DNA of 64,000 nt from positions 1,364,001-1,428,000 of the forward strand of contig CBDCUC010000040.1 in assembly GCA_965222485.1 (NCBI GenBank), in the 5' to 3' direction. Shown here one piece after another: positions 18,352-26,223 of this stretch. Every line of letters begins with the position of its first letter. Position 1 is the first letter of the stretch. This stretch comes from CBDCUC01 sp965222485 (GTDB lineage Bacteria > Pseudomonadota > Alphaproteobacteria > Rhizobiales > Hyphomicrobiaceae). The notes under the pieces are model-generated. The model made no database searches, had not been told where the DNA came from, and saw nothing but the letters and a program-made list of their open reading frames with translations. The position numbers were made by a program, and so were the translations under genes.

Positions 18352-19098
18352 ATGCTTCAGGAACAATCACGCATTAGCAGAACGCCAAATTTGGCGGGGC
18401 CGCTTTATCTTCAAGTTTATGAACTGATGAAACGTCGGGTGAAGGCCAACGAGTGGCGCGCCGGACAGAGCTTGCCAAACGAAGGGGAGCTTGCGCGGGA
18501 TTTCGGTGTCAGTGTTGGCACCATGCGCAAAGCGATGGAGGCCTTGGAGGGCGCCGGTTGGGTCGTGCGCTATCAGGGCCGAGGCACTTTCATAACCGAT
18601 ATTGCTGCCAATCAGGTCTCGCGTTTCAGCAGGCTTTACGCGGGCCCCGAAAACTTGAGCGGCGCGTCGTTCAAGTACATTTCCAAGGATACCGGGAAGG
18701 CCAATGCGCAAGAAGCTGAGAAGCTCAGAATTGCGGAAGGTGACGAGGTCGTCCGTCTGACAGCTCTGCGCAGCATCAAGAATAAGGCCATGATTGTCGA
18801 CAAGATTGTTGTTGCTGACGAGATGCTGCCGGGCATTGCGGATAGGTCGCTGGGCTCCCTTTCGGGCCATCCGTTCGCGATCTATTTCGAAAATTTCGGT
18901 GTGACGGTGACGGGGTGCACTGAGAGCCTTGTTGCACAGGTGGCAGATGCTGAGATGGCCCGGTTACTGAATTGCGAAGCGGGCGCTCCAATTCTTGCGT
19001 CGGACGAGATAGCGGTGGAGGAGCGCAAGTTGCCTGTTCATTGGTGCCAGCGCTACGCACACCTGATTGATGCCTGCTATTTTGCTGAGTTGGGCTGA
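18352..19098 (+). CDS. GntR family transcriptional regulator, HutC/UTRA type
   Basis: This is a DNA-binding regulator with an effector-sensing domain. The 248-residue product has an N-terminal winged helix (about residues 12-75, with GQSLPNEGELARDFGVSVGT and VRYQGRGTFI) and a UTRA ligand domain (about 90-245), the HutC subfamily arrangement. Such proteins are usually repressors released by a small metabolite. I took ATG 18352, preceded by GAGGGGG; a GTG at 18346 lies inside that site. No adjacent gene is an obvious target: the small membrane protein gene upstream is divergent and an orphan flagellar regulator follows after 331 bp. Confidence 0.92.
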   Translation: MLQEQSRISRTPNLAGPLYLQVYELMKRRVKANEWRAGQSLPNEGELARDFGVSVGTMRKAMEALEGAGWVVRYQGRGTFITDIAANQVSRFSRLYAGPENLSGASFKYISKDTGKANAQEAEKLRIAEGDEVVRLTALRSIKNKAMIVDKIVVADEMLPGIADRSLGSLSGHPFAIYFENFGVTVTGCTESLVAQVADAEMARLLNCEAGAPILASDEIAVEERKLPVHWCQRYAHLIDACYFAELG

Positions 19099-19429
19099 TT
19101 GTGGCGGGCATCTCTGGCACGCGCAGGGCGTTGTGCGATTCAGAACAGCTGGCAGCGAATTGGTCTCGTTAGCGTTGGCTCGCACGCAGGCCGTGAATGC
19201 TTCAGTCTTCTTCGGAATTGGACACGTAACGCAGGGATTTGGAAAGCTGATATTCCGAACAATGCGCGTGTCGCTATAGGTCGTGTTTAGAAGTGGGGCG
19301 CGCTTGTGTTCTGCGTGTGGTTGTTCAGCCATGTTGTGCTGTGTCGTGGTCGCCTGCTGTGCGGCCGTCTGCTCGGTGTCTAAGAGCGCGTATGGTGCAA
19401 ACACTTGGTTTGATACGGTTGAGGACAAA
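19099..19429. other. Intergenic region upstream of ftcR
   Basis: These 331 bp contain no gene I can support. The ftcR frame stays open upstream to about 19283, but that extension is unlike the family. No CtrA-type TTAA-N7-TTAA site was seen. Confidence 0.5.
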
Positions 19430-20101
19430 ATGATCGTTATTGTAGATGACCGCGACCTCGTGAAAGACGGCTACACGTCCTGGTTTGATCGGGAAGGCGT
19501 TTGTGCCGCGGGATTTGCGCCGGCAGAGTTTGGTAGCTGGGTGGAGACTGTCGCCGACCCCGACATTCGCGCTGTCGAAGCATTTCTCTTGGGTCATTGT
19601 AACAATCGCAGCAATCTGCCGGGCACCATTCGTCGGCGTTCCGGGGCTGCCGTCATCGCAATGAATGATAACAAGTCTCTTGACGACACGCTTGAGTTGT
19701 TCGCCGCCGGTGTTGACGATGTGGTGGGAAAGCCTGTGCATGTGCGCGAGCTACTTGCGCGGATCGAAGCGATTAGACGGCGCTCTAGCGATGATGGAGG
19801 AATGCTTGCAGCGGGGCGCATCCGTGTTTTTGGCGACGGTCGTGACCCTGTTGTTGGAGAGGACGTAATGTTGCTGCCGCGGCGCGAAAGGCGCATTTTG
19901 GAATATCTTGTCAGCAACAAGGGACGGCGGGTTACGAAGGCCCAGATTTTCAGTTCCGTATATGGGCTATTCGATCAAGACATCGATGACAGCGTCATTG
20001 AGTGCCATATGAGCCGGCTGCGAAAACGATTACGCGAACGTCTGGGTGAGGATCCGGTGACTTCGAAACGGCACCTGGGCTACATGTTGGCCGACATCTA
20101 A
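19430..20101 (+). CDS. ftcR: Flagellar transcriptional regulator FtcR/Rem
   Basis: This is an OmpR-type response regulator. FtcR in Brucella and Rem in Sinorhizobium are master activators of flagellar genes. The 223-residue length from ATG 19430 (after GAGGA) equals that of Rem. The N-terminal half opens MIVIVDDRDLVKDGYTS, close to the family opening, and includes GVDDVVGKPVHVRELLARI; I see no obvious phosphoacceptor Asp in the usual strand-3 position, consistent with an atypical receiver. The DNA-binding half has RIRVFGDGRDP, LPRRERRILEYLVSNKGRRV and SRLRKRLRERLG. No flagellar gene lies in the window, whereas the gene normally sits within a flagellar cluster. Confidence 0.88.
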   Translation: MIVIVDDRDLVKDGYTSWFDREGVCAAGFAPAEFGSWVETVADPDIRAVEAFLLGHCNNRSNLPGTIRRRSGAAVIAMNDNKSLDDTLELFAAGVDDVVGKPVHVRELLARIEAIRRRSSDDGGMLAAGRIRVFGDGRDPVVGEDVMLLPRRERRILEYLVSNKGRRVTKAQIFSSVYGLFDQDIDDSVIECHMSRLRKRLRERLGEDPVTSKRHLGYMLADI

Positions 20102-20129
20102 TTCAATTGCGCATTCGTCCTCGATGTCT

Positions 20130-20981
20130 TCACACAGTCAGCAGCGGGTCGGACTCGCTTAGCGGTTCTGACAGACGGACACCGAGGCCGCCGTCGGCGG
20201 ACCATATGACCTCGCCCTGCAATACGCGCCCTGTCGGCAGTTCAATTGAGATATGGTCGCCCTTTATAACACCAAAAACGTTTCGCAGGCCGGCGCCGGA
20301 TCTGGATATGTTGGTCAACGTTGCCGTGAGTGCCAGGGAGCTGCTCCAGACTTTGACGGGCAGGGTGTGTTCTCGGCGTTCTTCAGCGCGCCGCTCCTTC
20401 CATCCGGGGACCGAGACAATGCCGTCTTCGTCGACGCATGGAAAATGGCCTGAGGTGATTGCGCGTAGTAGCCGCGACGTAACGCTCATTTGGCTGATGT
20501 TGCCGGCTGTGTCTGCCCGGTCTGCTGCCCTTTCCGTTAAAATCAAGGCTACATATGCCGAGCCTGCCAGACCACGCCAAGCATCGACCAGTGAGTGTAA
20601 TTCAGATTGGGAAGCAGTTCTGCCAAGCTCAGCGGCATGTGCGAGCTGGTTGGCAATATTACGATGCAATTCCAGCCGGGCATGGAAAGACTGAAGTGCT
20701 GTAATGGCTTCTCTATGCAAACGTACCTTGTCGATGTCGCGGATCAGTAACGGATATATTAGTGGTTCGGGCGGCATGTAAGTGCGCAACGCGCTCGCGT
20801 TGGCAAACTCCATGCGTCCAGATGAAAGCGCCTGCGCAATGCACGCTGTTACGCCGACCAACAGTCCGAAATGCTCAAGTTCTGATTGGAGGGCGGGTAG
20901 CAAGTTCGGGCTTGTGTCCGAATGCGCTTCGGTGGGGGGCGAGCCCCAGCCGATGCGCGAGAGTTGACTTGCTGCGATCAT
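20130..20981 (-). CDS. PilZ domain protein
   Basis: The C-terminal ~95 residues form a PilZ domain, the usual cyclic-di-GMP receptor fold: the arginine motif is in ERRAEERREH and the second motif in NISRSGAGL, both with the conserved spacing. The first ~185 residues are mostly helical and match nothing I recognise. I set the start at 20981 (283 residues), because AAGGAAC lies just upstream; an earlier in-frame ATG at 21044 lacks one. The gene converges on ftcR with only 28 bp between stops, so it may be functionally linked to motility, though that is inference. Confidence 0.85.
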   Translation of the reverse strand: MIAASQLSRIGWGSPPTEAHSDTSPNLLPALQSELEHFGLLVGVTACIAQALSSGRMEFANASALRTYMPPEPLIYPLLIRDIDKVRLHREAITALQSFHARLELHRNIANQLAHAAELGRTASQSELHSLVDAWRGLAGSAYVALILTERAADRADTAGNISQMSVTSRLLRAITSGHFPCVDEDGIVSVPGWKERRAEERREHTLPVKVWSSSLALTATLTNISRSGAGLRNVFGVIKGDHISIELPTGRVLQGEVIWSADGGLGVRLSEPLSESDPLLTV

Positions 20982-21178
20982 GGAACATGTTCCTTGGGCA
21001 TGCAGTGGAAGCGTGGAAATAACGGCGCCATGTTGCTTGCCCAATTATGCGCGGCGAAGTGTATTTTAGGTGAACGAATACGTTGTCGTTTTTCGTTTAT
21101 TTGTTGTTGGAACAGTTGTTTAGCATCCGCGCGTGGTCCGGCGAGGCGCATGGCGAGCAGACGGCCGCAATCTGAACA

Positions 21179-21442
21179 TTGCTGACATGCAAGCGGCAGT
21201 GCGACAGAGGTGGTGCGTTCAGAGCGTGTAAGCGCGAATGCCGTGGTGAGCGGGTTGCGTGCAAGGGGGCGTGCGCTGGCCGCTCGGGCAAATGTTTGTC
21301 GAAGTGTAAGAAGAGTTATAGGCGCTGCCGGTCACTATGCGACGAGGTTCGCGCCGATTGTCATGGGACGTGCAAAGGTTCGCCGGAGCTTGCGGCCTGC
21401 AAGGCAAATTGCGGAGATTGCCTTTGGCATCTCTTTCGCTAG
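21179..21442 (+). CDS. Cysteine-rich small protein with 11-residue CxxxC repeat
   Basis: The 87-codon frame encodes 15 cysteines arranged as seven CxxxC pairs. Five of the pairs, from residue 17 to 65, recur exactly every 11 residues, and lysine and arginine fill most spaces. That regularity at the protein level argues for a translated gene. I do not recognise the family; such spacing suggests helices with paired cysteines for disulphides or metal ions. The start is doubtful: only TTG 21179 is available, without a good ribosome binding site, because a TGA sits in frame at 21173. The codons before that TGA encode a hydrophobic leader-like stretch, so the true start may have been lost. Confidence 0.5.
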   Translation: MLTCKRQCDRGGAFRACKRECRGERVACKGACAGRSGKCLSKCKKSYRRCRSLCDEVRADCHGTCKGSPELAACKANCGDCLWHLFR

Positions 21443-21617
21443 ATGGGTTGGTCAGGTTGCAGCGGTCCTGTGTACGCGTTTCATGTGCGCTGCATATGTA
21501 AGTGGGCGCTAACACTGCTGTGCAAATTTTCGAGACAGGCCGGATGATGGATGAAATGCGCGGGCACACCCATGCGTGCCGGATTTCACCCTTGTGGGGA
21601 CGTGGCGGGCGCAGTGG

Positions 21618-22343
21618 TCAGCGGATGCTGAAGCGGAAGGGTACCGAGACGACAAGCGTTTCGCCGGCTACGCCATTAGGGAAGGGTGGAAAGGGTGCCG
21701 CGCGATCGATTGATTTTATTGCAGCCTGGTCCAGCTTTGGATAACCGGAGCTCTTTGTCACTTCGCGCGACAAGATATTGCCCTCCGGGCCGACTGTGAA
21801 ACGTACGACAGCGGTTCCGGAGCGACGCGTGCGGGGGTTAATCTTCTTGCGGTCAAGGTGGCGACGAAGCTTGCCAAGATATTTTCTCTTGATCGTCGGG
21901 TCGCCACCTGACTTGCTGACGCCTTTGGCGACTTGTTCTTCGATTGCAACAGCCTGGACCGGCTGAAGCTCTTCGACCTTTTCTTCGACTTCTTCCACCT
22001 CTTCCGGAATTTCTTCAGGCAGCACGGACTCTTCAACGGGTTCCGCGTTGGCAGTGATCACATCCTGGAATTCTGGTTCCGGTTCGATAGCCTCAACAGC
22101 TTCGGTCGGTGTGGGTGCTATAGGTTGCGGCGGTGGTGCATCGACTGCCTGTACGGTTTCCAGCGCAGTGCCCAGGCTTGCGATGCCTTCAAGTTTAATG
22201 CTCTGTTCAAGGTTGAGCTGATCGTTGCCTGTTCCGGCTTCCAATGCCACCTGCTCGCCCGTGTCGTTGATGACGAGCGGGACCACGAATGCAGCGTGGG
22301 CTGCAAACGATACAAGCAACATTAGGAGACGAAGGGGCGACAT
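21618..22343 (-). CDS. tonB: Energy transducer TonB
   Basis: TonB spans the periplasm and passes proton-motive energy from ExbB-ExbD to outer membrane receptors. The 241-residue product has an N-terminal hydrophobic anchor (about residues 3-25), a long acidic region rich in P and E (about 70-135), and a C-terminal TonB domain with KRKYLGKLRRHLDRKKINP, GTAVVRFTVGPEGNI and SSGYPKLDQAAIKSI. It is the last gene of the minus-strand run that starts at 24146. The siderophore receptor at 5143 is a likely client. Confidence 0.93.
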   Translation of the reverse strand: MSPLRLLMLLVSFAAHAAFVVPLVINDTGEQVALEAGTGNDQLNLEQSIKLEGIASLGTALETVQAVDAPPPQPIAPTPTEAVEAIEPEPEFQDVITANAEPVEESVLPEEIPEEVEEVEEKVEELQPVQAVAIEEQVAKGVSKSGGDPTIKRKYLGKLRRHLDRKKINPRTRRSGTAVVRFTVGPEGNILSREVTKSSGYPKLDQAAIKSIDRAAPFPPFPNGVAGETLVVSVPFRFSIR

Positions 22344-22386
22344 GATCGTGTGTAGTCCGGTATCCTTACGGTCTTATAACTCGACT

Positions 22387-22902
22387 TTATTCTGCGGCCG
22401 GCGGTGTGACGACGGGCGCATCGGCTGTGCCAGCTGATGCGCGTGGATTGTCGTAGATTTGGGCACCTTGGCTGATTTTGGGTTGCGAAAGAAGTGACAG
22501 CCGCTGATATCCGCTTTCGCCGACGCGCCCCAGCAGATCCATGACGTCACCGTATGACCGGGCCTTGTCTGCGCGTACATAGACGACCGTGTCGCCTTCG
22601 CTTGCGCGCAATTCGGCAAGCCGGCTCACAAGGCGGTTTTCGCTCACCTGTTCTTCTCGAATAAATAATTCGCCTTCTGCAGAGAGACTCACGATCATCG
22701 GAGTTTTCGGCTGGCTCAGTCTGGCGGCGGAACTATTGGGTAGGTCGACGGGTACGCCGGCGACCATCAACGGTGCGGCCACCATGAAGATGATTAAAAG
22801 GACGAGCATCACGTCCACGAAGGGCGTGATATTTATTTCGGCAAGCGGTTGATAGGCGGTATCCTCATCGGAGCCGGAACCATTGCCCAAGGACATTCCC
22901 AT
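22387..22902 (-). CDS. exbD: Biopolymer transport protein ExbD
   Basis: ExbD is a single-pass inner membrane protein that, with ExbB, forms the proton channel energising TonB. The 171-residue product has INITPFVDVMLVLLIIFMVA (about residues 23-42), including the essential membrane Asp in FVDVMLVLL, and a periplasmic domain with VYVRADKARSYGDVMDLL. The C-terminal tail after PKISQGAQIYDN is alanine- and proline-rich and longer than usual. The start overlaps the exbB stop by one base (TGATG). tonB follows after 43 bp. Confidence 0.94.
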   Translation of the reverse strand: MGMSLGNGSGSDEDTAYQPLAEINITPFVDVMLVLLIIFMVAAPLMVAGVPVDLPNSSAARLSQPKTPMIVSLSAEGELFIREEQVSENRLVSRLAELRASEGDTVVYVRADKARSYGDVMDLLGRVGESGYQRLSLLSQPKISQGAQIYDNPRASAGTADAPVVTPPAAE

Positions 22903-23594
22903 CAGGCGGCCTCCTCTGTGCGACTTGCCGTGTGGCTCTGCCTGGCCACTTTCTTGGCTATGATGTTGATGCTCTTGCCGATGGTTTCGCCTTTGCGGCC
23001 GAGGCCGACCACGAATTGGTTGTAGGCGATGACGGCAGGAATGGCGGCTGCAAGACCCAGTGCCGTGGCGAACAAGGCTTCGGCGATGCCGGGCGCGACG
23101 ACGGCTAGGCTGGTGTCTTTGGATTGGGCAATCGCGGTGAAGCTGTTCATGATGCCCCAAACCGTGCCGAACAATCCCACAAAAGGTGCGGCCGAACCGG
23201 TTGTTGCAAGGAATGGCAGGCCGGCCTCCTTCTTTTGCAACTCAGCCTTCATAGCCGTCCGCATTGCTTTTTCCAGACGGGCGCGCTTGTCGTTTTGCGT
23301 TTCGTCGATGGCGGCGCCTTCTTGCGCCTCGGCATTCGCGGCAACGGTTAGTGCGCGTGCCATGGGTCCACGTTCCTGGCCGGTGAACCCGCCACGTACG
23401 GCTGCCTCTTCCACTTCGCGAACTTGGCCACCAAGCCGCATCATCTGGAACATCTTTTCGAAAATGATCGCCCAGCAGATTACGGAGGCCAAGGCCAGGC
23501 CGGCCATGACGCACTGGACGACAATATCAGCGTGAAGGATGAGGCTCAGGATCGAAAAGTCTCGCGGCGTGGCCGCGCCAGCTACTAGCAACAC
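22902..23594 (-). CDS. exbB: Biopolymer transport protein ExbB (MotA/TolQ/ExbB family)
   Basis: ExbB is the multi-pass partner of ExbD in the proton channel that powers TonB. The 230-residue product has a first membrane helix near residues 28-48, a cytosolic loop with MRTAMKAELQKKEAGLPFL, and two further helices in AAPFVGLFGTVWGIMNSF and GIAEALFATALGLAAAIPAV, the family's most conserved regions. The start is GTG 23594, with AAGGA about ten bases upstream. TolQ is very similar in sequence, but the downstream tonB supports ExbB. Confidence 0.92.
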   Translation of the reverse strand: MLLVAGAATPRDFSILSLILHADIVVQCVMAGLALASVICWAIIFEKMFQMMRLGGQVREVEEAAVRGGFTGQERGPMARALTVAANAEAQEGAAIDETQNDKRARLEKAMRTAMKAELQKKEAGLPFLATTGSAAPFVGLFGTVWGIMNSFTAIAQSKDTSLAVVAPGIAEALFATALGLAAAIPAVIAYNQFVVGLGRKGETIGKSINIIAKKVARQSHTASRTEEAA

Positions 23595-23630
23595 TCAGTT
23601 GGTCCTTTTACAGATTGGTCCTTATTGCTC

Positions 23631-24146
23631 TTATTTGGTCAGTTTGACGGATGCCCGGGATGACACGCTGATCTTGGACAGGCAGTTCTCCACCGGGCCT
23701 TGCTCGGTTTTGCATGAGCGTACGTCGTTTAGCAAAAGCCAACCGACCTGGTCGCAAGCGACATCTTTGAGATCGAACAGCTTCACCTTCATCTTGGTCT
23801 CGCTCAGGGGTGCCAATTTCAAGTTTAGTCGTTTGTCCATGATGCCGTCAGTGCGAAACATCACCAGATCAAGCGAGAGGTCCGTGTACGCGACCTGAGA
23901 GCGGTTATTGATCAGGACATAGACACGGCATGTGGCGTCCTTCTCGCGATACTCCAGCTTGTTTAGCTCTATGGAAATTTCGGTTTCAGCGGCGTGTGAC
24001 TTGGCGGTTGGGTGAAGGCAAAGTGCCATGGCGGCAGCTGCACACATCAGCAGCGTTGAGCGCACGAACGATGCTGCAGACACCTGCGGTGCAGTCTGTT
24101 TCAGATTCGCCTTGCTTGCCTGCACGTTATTCTCCATTCCATTCAT
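23631..24146 (-). CDS. Secreted protein of unknown function, first gene of the exbB-exbD-tonB run
   Basis: The 171-residue product has a signal-type N-terminus (hydrophobic STLLMCAAAAMALCL, about residues 30-44, then a likely cleavage near SHAAE) and a mature domain of about 115 residues rich in beta-prone sequence with four cysteines. I do not recognise a characterised family; proteins like this are found ahead of exbB in related bacteria. The 36-bp gap to exbB and shared direction suggest co-transcription and a periplasmic role linked to TonB-driven uptake, which is inference. Confidence 0.8.
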   Translation of the reverse strand: MNGMENNVQASKANLKQTAPQVSAASFVRSTLLMCAAAAMALCLHPTAKSHAAETEISIELNKLEYREKDATCRVYVLINNRSQVAYTDLSLDLVMFRTDGIMDKRLNLKLAPLSETKMKVKLFDLKDVACDQVGWLLLNDVRSCKTEQGPVENCLSKISVSSRASVKLTK

Positions 24147-24657
24147 TTGCGTCGCTAGCGGTCCTTTTCATACACGACAATCAGACACGATGGCGGCGGC
24201 GGTGGCGGACACTGTAAATGCGTTGCGGGTCACCGCCCGTCTGAGCGATAGCGTTATATTCCTGCAGTTCCCGGTTGCAACTGCAAATCCATCCAGCGCC
24301 ATCGATCGGAAGAGGACGGTTGAAGTGTCCAAAGTTTGCGACGGTCGTTGTCGTTCGATGGGCGGTTCGTACTGATGCAGCGGAGTTTTTTTGTCCACGC
24401 TTCGTCTTCTACGCCACGGTTTTTTTATGTCGGCGAAGTCTACGCCGTCAGGTCATCGTTGAGAAGCAGGCAAGCGCCGTTCGCCAATATTCGGGAAATT
24501 TTCCCGATTTTTGTCCAGTTATGTGACGTGCACAGTGGTGTCAATTGATTGTGAGTTGGTTGGTCGCTCAGATCGATGTCGGTTTGCTCACTCCTCAAGA
24601 AGCGGCAGACGGCCCGAGAGGGCTAGGGGTGTCGTTGTGGAGTGGTGTGACGTTCGG
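24147..24657. other. Intergenic region with an unexplained inverted repeat
   Basis: These 511 bp separate two genes of the same minus strand. No convincing gene is seen. The part from about 24390 to 24520 is less GC-rich and holds the hairpin listed separately. The promoter of the exbB-exbD-tonB run should lie near 24150-24300. Confidence 0.5.
24492..24513 (+). terminator. Hairpin followed by T-run, no known gene upstream
   Basis: TCGGGAAA and TTTCCCGA form a perfect 8-bp stem around a single T, immediately followed by TTTTTG. On the plus strand this resembles an intrinsic terminator, although the loop is very tight, so a few central pairs would have to stay open. The same sequence would also serve as an operator. 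No plus-strand gene lies upstream within 1 kb. Confidence 0.4.
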
Positions 24658-25023
24658 TCACTCAGCGGCGATGTTGCGCGTATTTTCCTTACCGTCGCCG
24701 GGCGGCGCGGATTTGTGGGTCCAAATGAAGTATATGTTGCGTGCATAAATCAATAATCCGGTTCCCTGTCCGAGAATAAAAACGGGGTCCATGCGATAGA
24801 TCGCATAGGCGAAAAGCATCAGCCCGCCAACGAAGCTGAAATACCAAAACGTTTCGGGAACTATCGATGCGCGTGCGCGTTCGCTGGCGATCCACTGCAC
24901 GATAAAGCGCATGGAAAACATGAGCTGGGCCATGAAGCCTACTGACAGCCAGACAATCTCCGTTGTTGGTGTGTTTGCCCACCACATGGCCAGCTTGCTG
25001 GCGGCTGTTGCAAGAAAGTCCAT
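24658..25023 (-). CDS. Lipid A biosynthesis N-terminal-domain membrane protein
   Basis: The 121-residue product is a stand-alone copy of the membrane domain that precedes LpxB in some proteins (LABN domain). It has three hydrophobic segments and the family motifs MFSMRFIVQWIASERA, PETFWYFSFVGG and GQGTGLLIYARNIYF. The precise reaction is not known; the domain often occurs beside glycosyltransferases that act on polyprenyl-phosphate sugars. Here a GT2 enzyme lies directly upstream on the same strand and a GT39/GT83 enzyme diverges from it, which supports a role in decorating lipid A or another envelope glycolipid. Confidence 0.88.
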   Translation of the reverse strand: MDFLATAASKLAMWWANTPTTEIVWLSVGFMAQLMFSMRFIVQWIASERARASIVPETFWYFSFVGGLMLFAYAIYRMDPVFILGQGTGLLIYARNIYFIWTHKSAPPGDGKENTRNIAAE

Positions 25024-25275
25024 ACGTCCTAATTCACTCGCAATTGTCTGCGGCCTGCTTTTCGTAGTGGGCTTTACGTCTTCCTAGTCAGTGCTTACCC
25101 AAACGATGCACGCTGTGCCAACTATCCTGATCCTGGTGCATTCGGCTTGACCATCGTAGCCGATCCTGTGGTCGAGAGACAAAGGCCGTCACGGTCAGGT
25201 TGGCTCGGTGCACCCTGAAAGCAGCGCGCTCTGCCCGGTCGGTATCGGAGACGCCCGACAGTCTGTCAACCGCGG

Positions 25276-26016
25276 TTATTGTTTAGGACTGGGGCCGGGC
25301 TCTTCAAGAACCGGGACCTTGGTTCGTTTGCGCAGCCAAGTCACACCTACCAGGTCATAGAGTCCGACGAGGGCGCGATTAAGGTTGTTATACTTTGAAA
25401 CGCCAGCCAGGCGTGGGCGGTCGTTTACCGGAACATAGGCGACTTCATAGCCATAGGTCTGGAACAGGGCCGGTAGGTAGCGGTGCATGCTGGTAAAGAA
25501 CGGTAGTTGCAGGAAGGCGTCGCGCCAGTAGACCTTGATGCCACAGCCGGTGTCGGGGCAGTCATCGCGCAGGACTGTGTCGCGGATCCAGTTGGCGGCC
25601 AGGGACGCCCACCTTTTTGAGCCTTCCGCCTTGCGCTCGGTGCGCCATCCATTGACGAGGGCGGGTCCGTCGCCGCCGGGCTCAGCCAGGCTCGTCAGGA
25701 GCCCAGGGATATCGGCTGGGTCGTTCTGGCCGTCACCGTCCATCGTCGCGATGATTTGGCTGGTGGCTGCCCGGATGCCCGTGCGCAGGGCGGCGCTCTG
25801 CCCACAGCGACTGCGGTGGCGGAGCAGTTGGAGGCCTGAATAACGGCCGGAGGCCATCAGGTCTTGAATTTCTCGTGGCGTTGCATCATCACTGCCATCA
25901 TCAATCACGATGACCTCCGCAAGTGTTGCCTCAGGCACCTGGGCGTAGGTCTCTTTGACCAAGTTTGCGATGTTGCCGGCCTCGTTCAGGGCCGGAATGA
26001 CAACTGAAATTCGCAT
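25276..26016 (-). CDS. Glycosyltransferase family 2, dolichyl-phosphate sugar synthase type
   Basis: This cytosolic-face enzyme is predicted to load a sugar from a nucleotide donor onto a polyprenyl phosphate. The 246-residue product has the GT-A fold opening MRISVVIPALNEAGNI, VIVIDDGSDDATP and the metal-binding MDGDGQNDP, plus the acceptor-loop segment AGVSKYNNLNRALVGLYDL. It lacks the C-terminal membrane helices found in some relatives. In rhizobia a similar enzyme, RgtE, makes polyprenyl-phosphate galacturonate for GT-C enzymes; the sugar used here cannot be read. It diverges from the GT39/GT83 gene. Confidence 0.9.
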   Translation of the reverse strand: MRISVVIPALNEAGNIANLVKETYAQVPEATLAEVIVIDDGSDDATPREIQDLMASGRYSGLQLLRHRSRCGQSAALRTGIRAATSQIIATMDGDGQNDPADIPGLLTSLAEPGGDGPALVNGWRTERKAEGSKRWASLAANWIRDTVLRDDCPDTGCGIKVYWRDAFLQLPFFTSMHRYLPALFQTYGYEVAYVPVNDRPRLAGVSKYNNLNRALVGLYDLVGVTWLRKRTKVPVLEEPGPSPKQ

Positions 26017-26223
26017 TGTTCCCCATAATCCGTGCGGGACGCTTTTTTTGCGTTTTAGGTTCCTTACCTGCGTCGGCGGAACCTATCAGGCTTCCCGCGC
26101 GCGCCTCAACCTAGTAAATGAGCCGCGATGGCTTGCCTGTGGGGTGGCCTATTGGGCAACGCATCGCAGTGCATCGGCGCCCAGACTGCGCGGATTTTGT
26201 TAGATAGGGCTGGATACTTGAGT

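Noticed and set aside
21173..21175. In-frame TGA before the cysteine-rich ORF as a selenocysteine codon
   Set aside because: No selenocysteine insertion hairpin is evident just downstream and no selenoprotein genes are seen; a mutation or wrong start is simpler.
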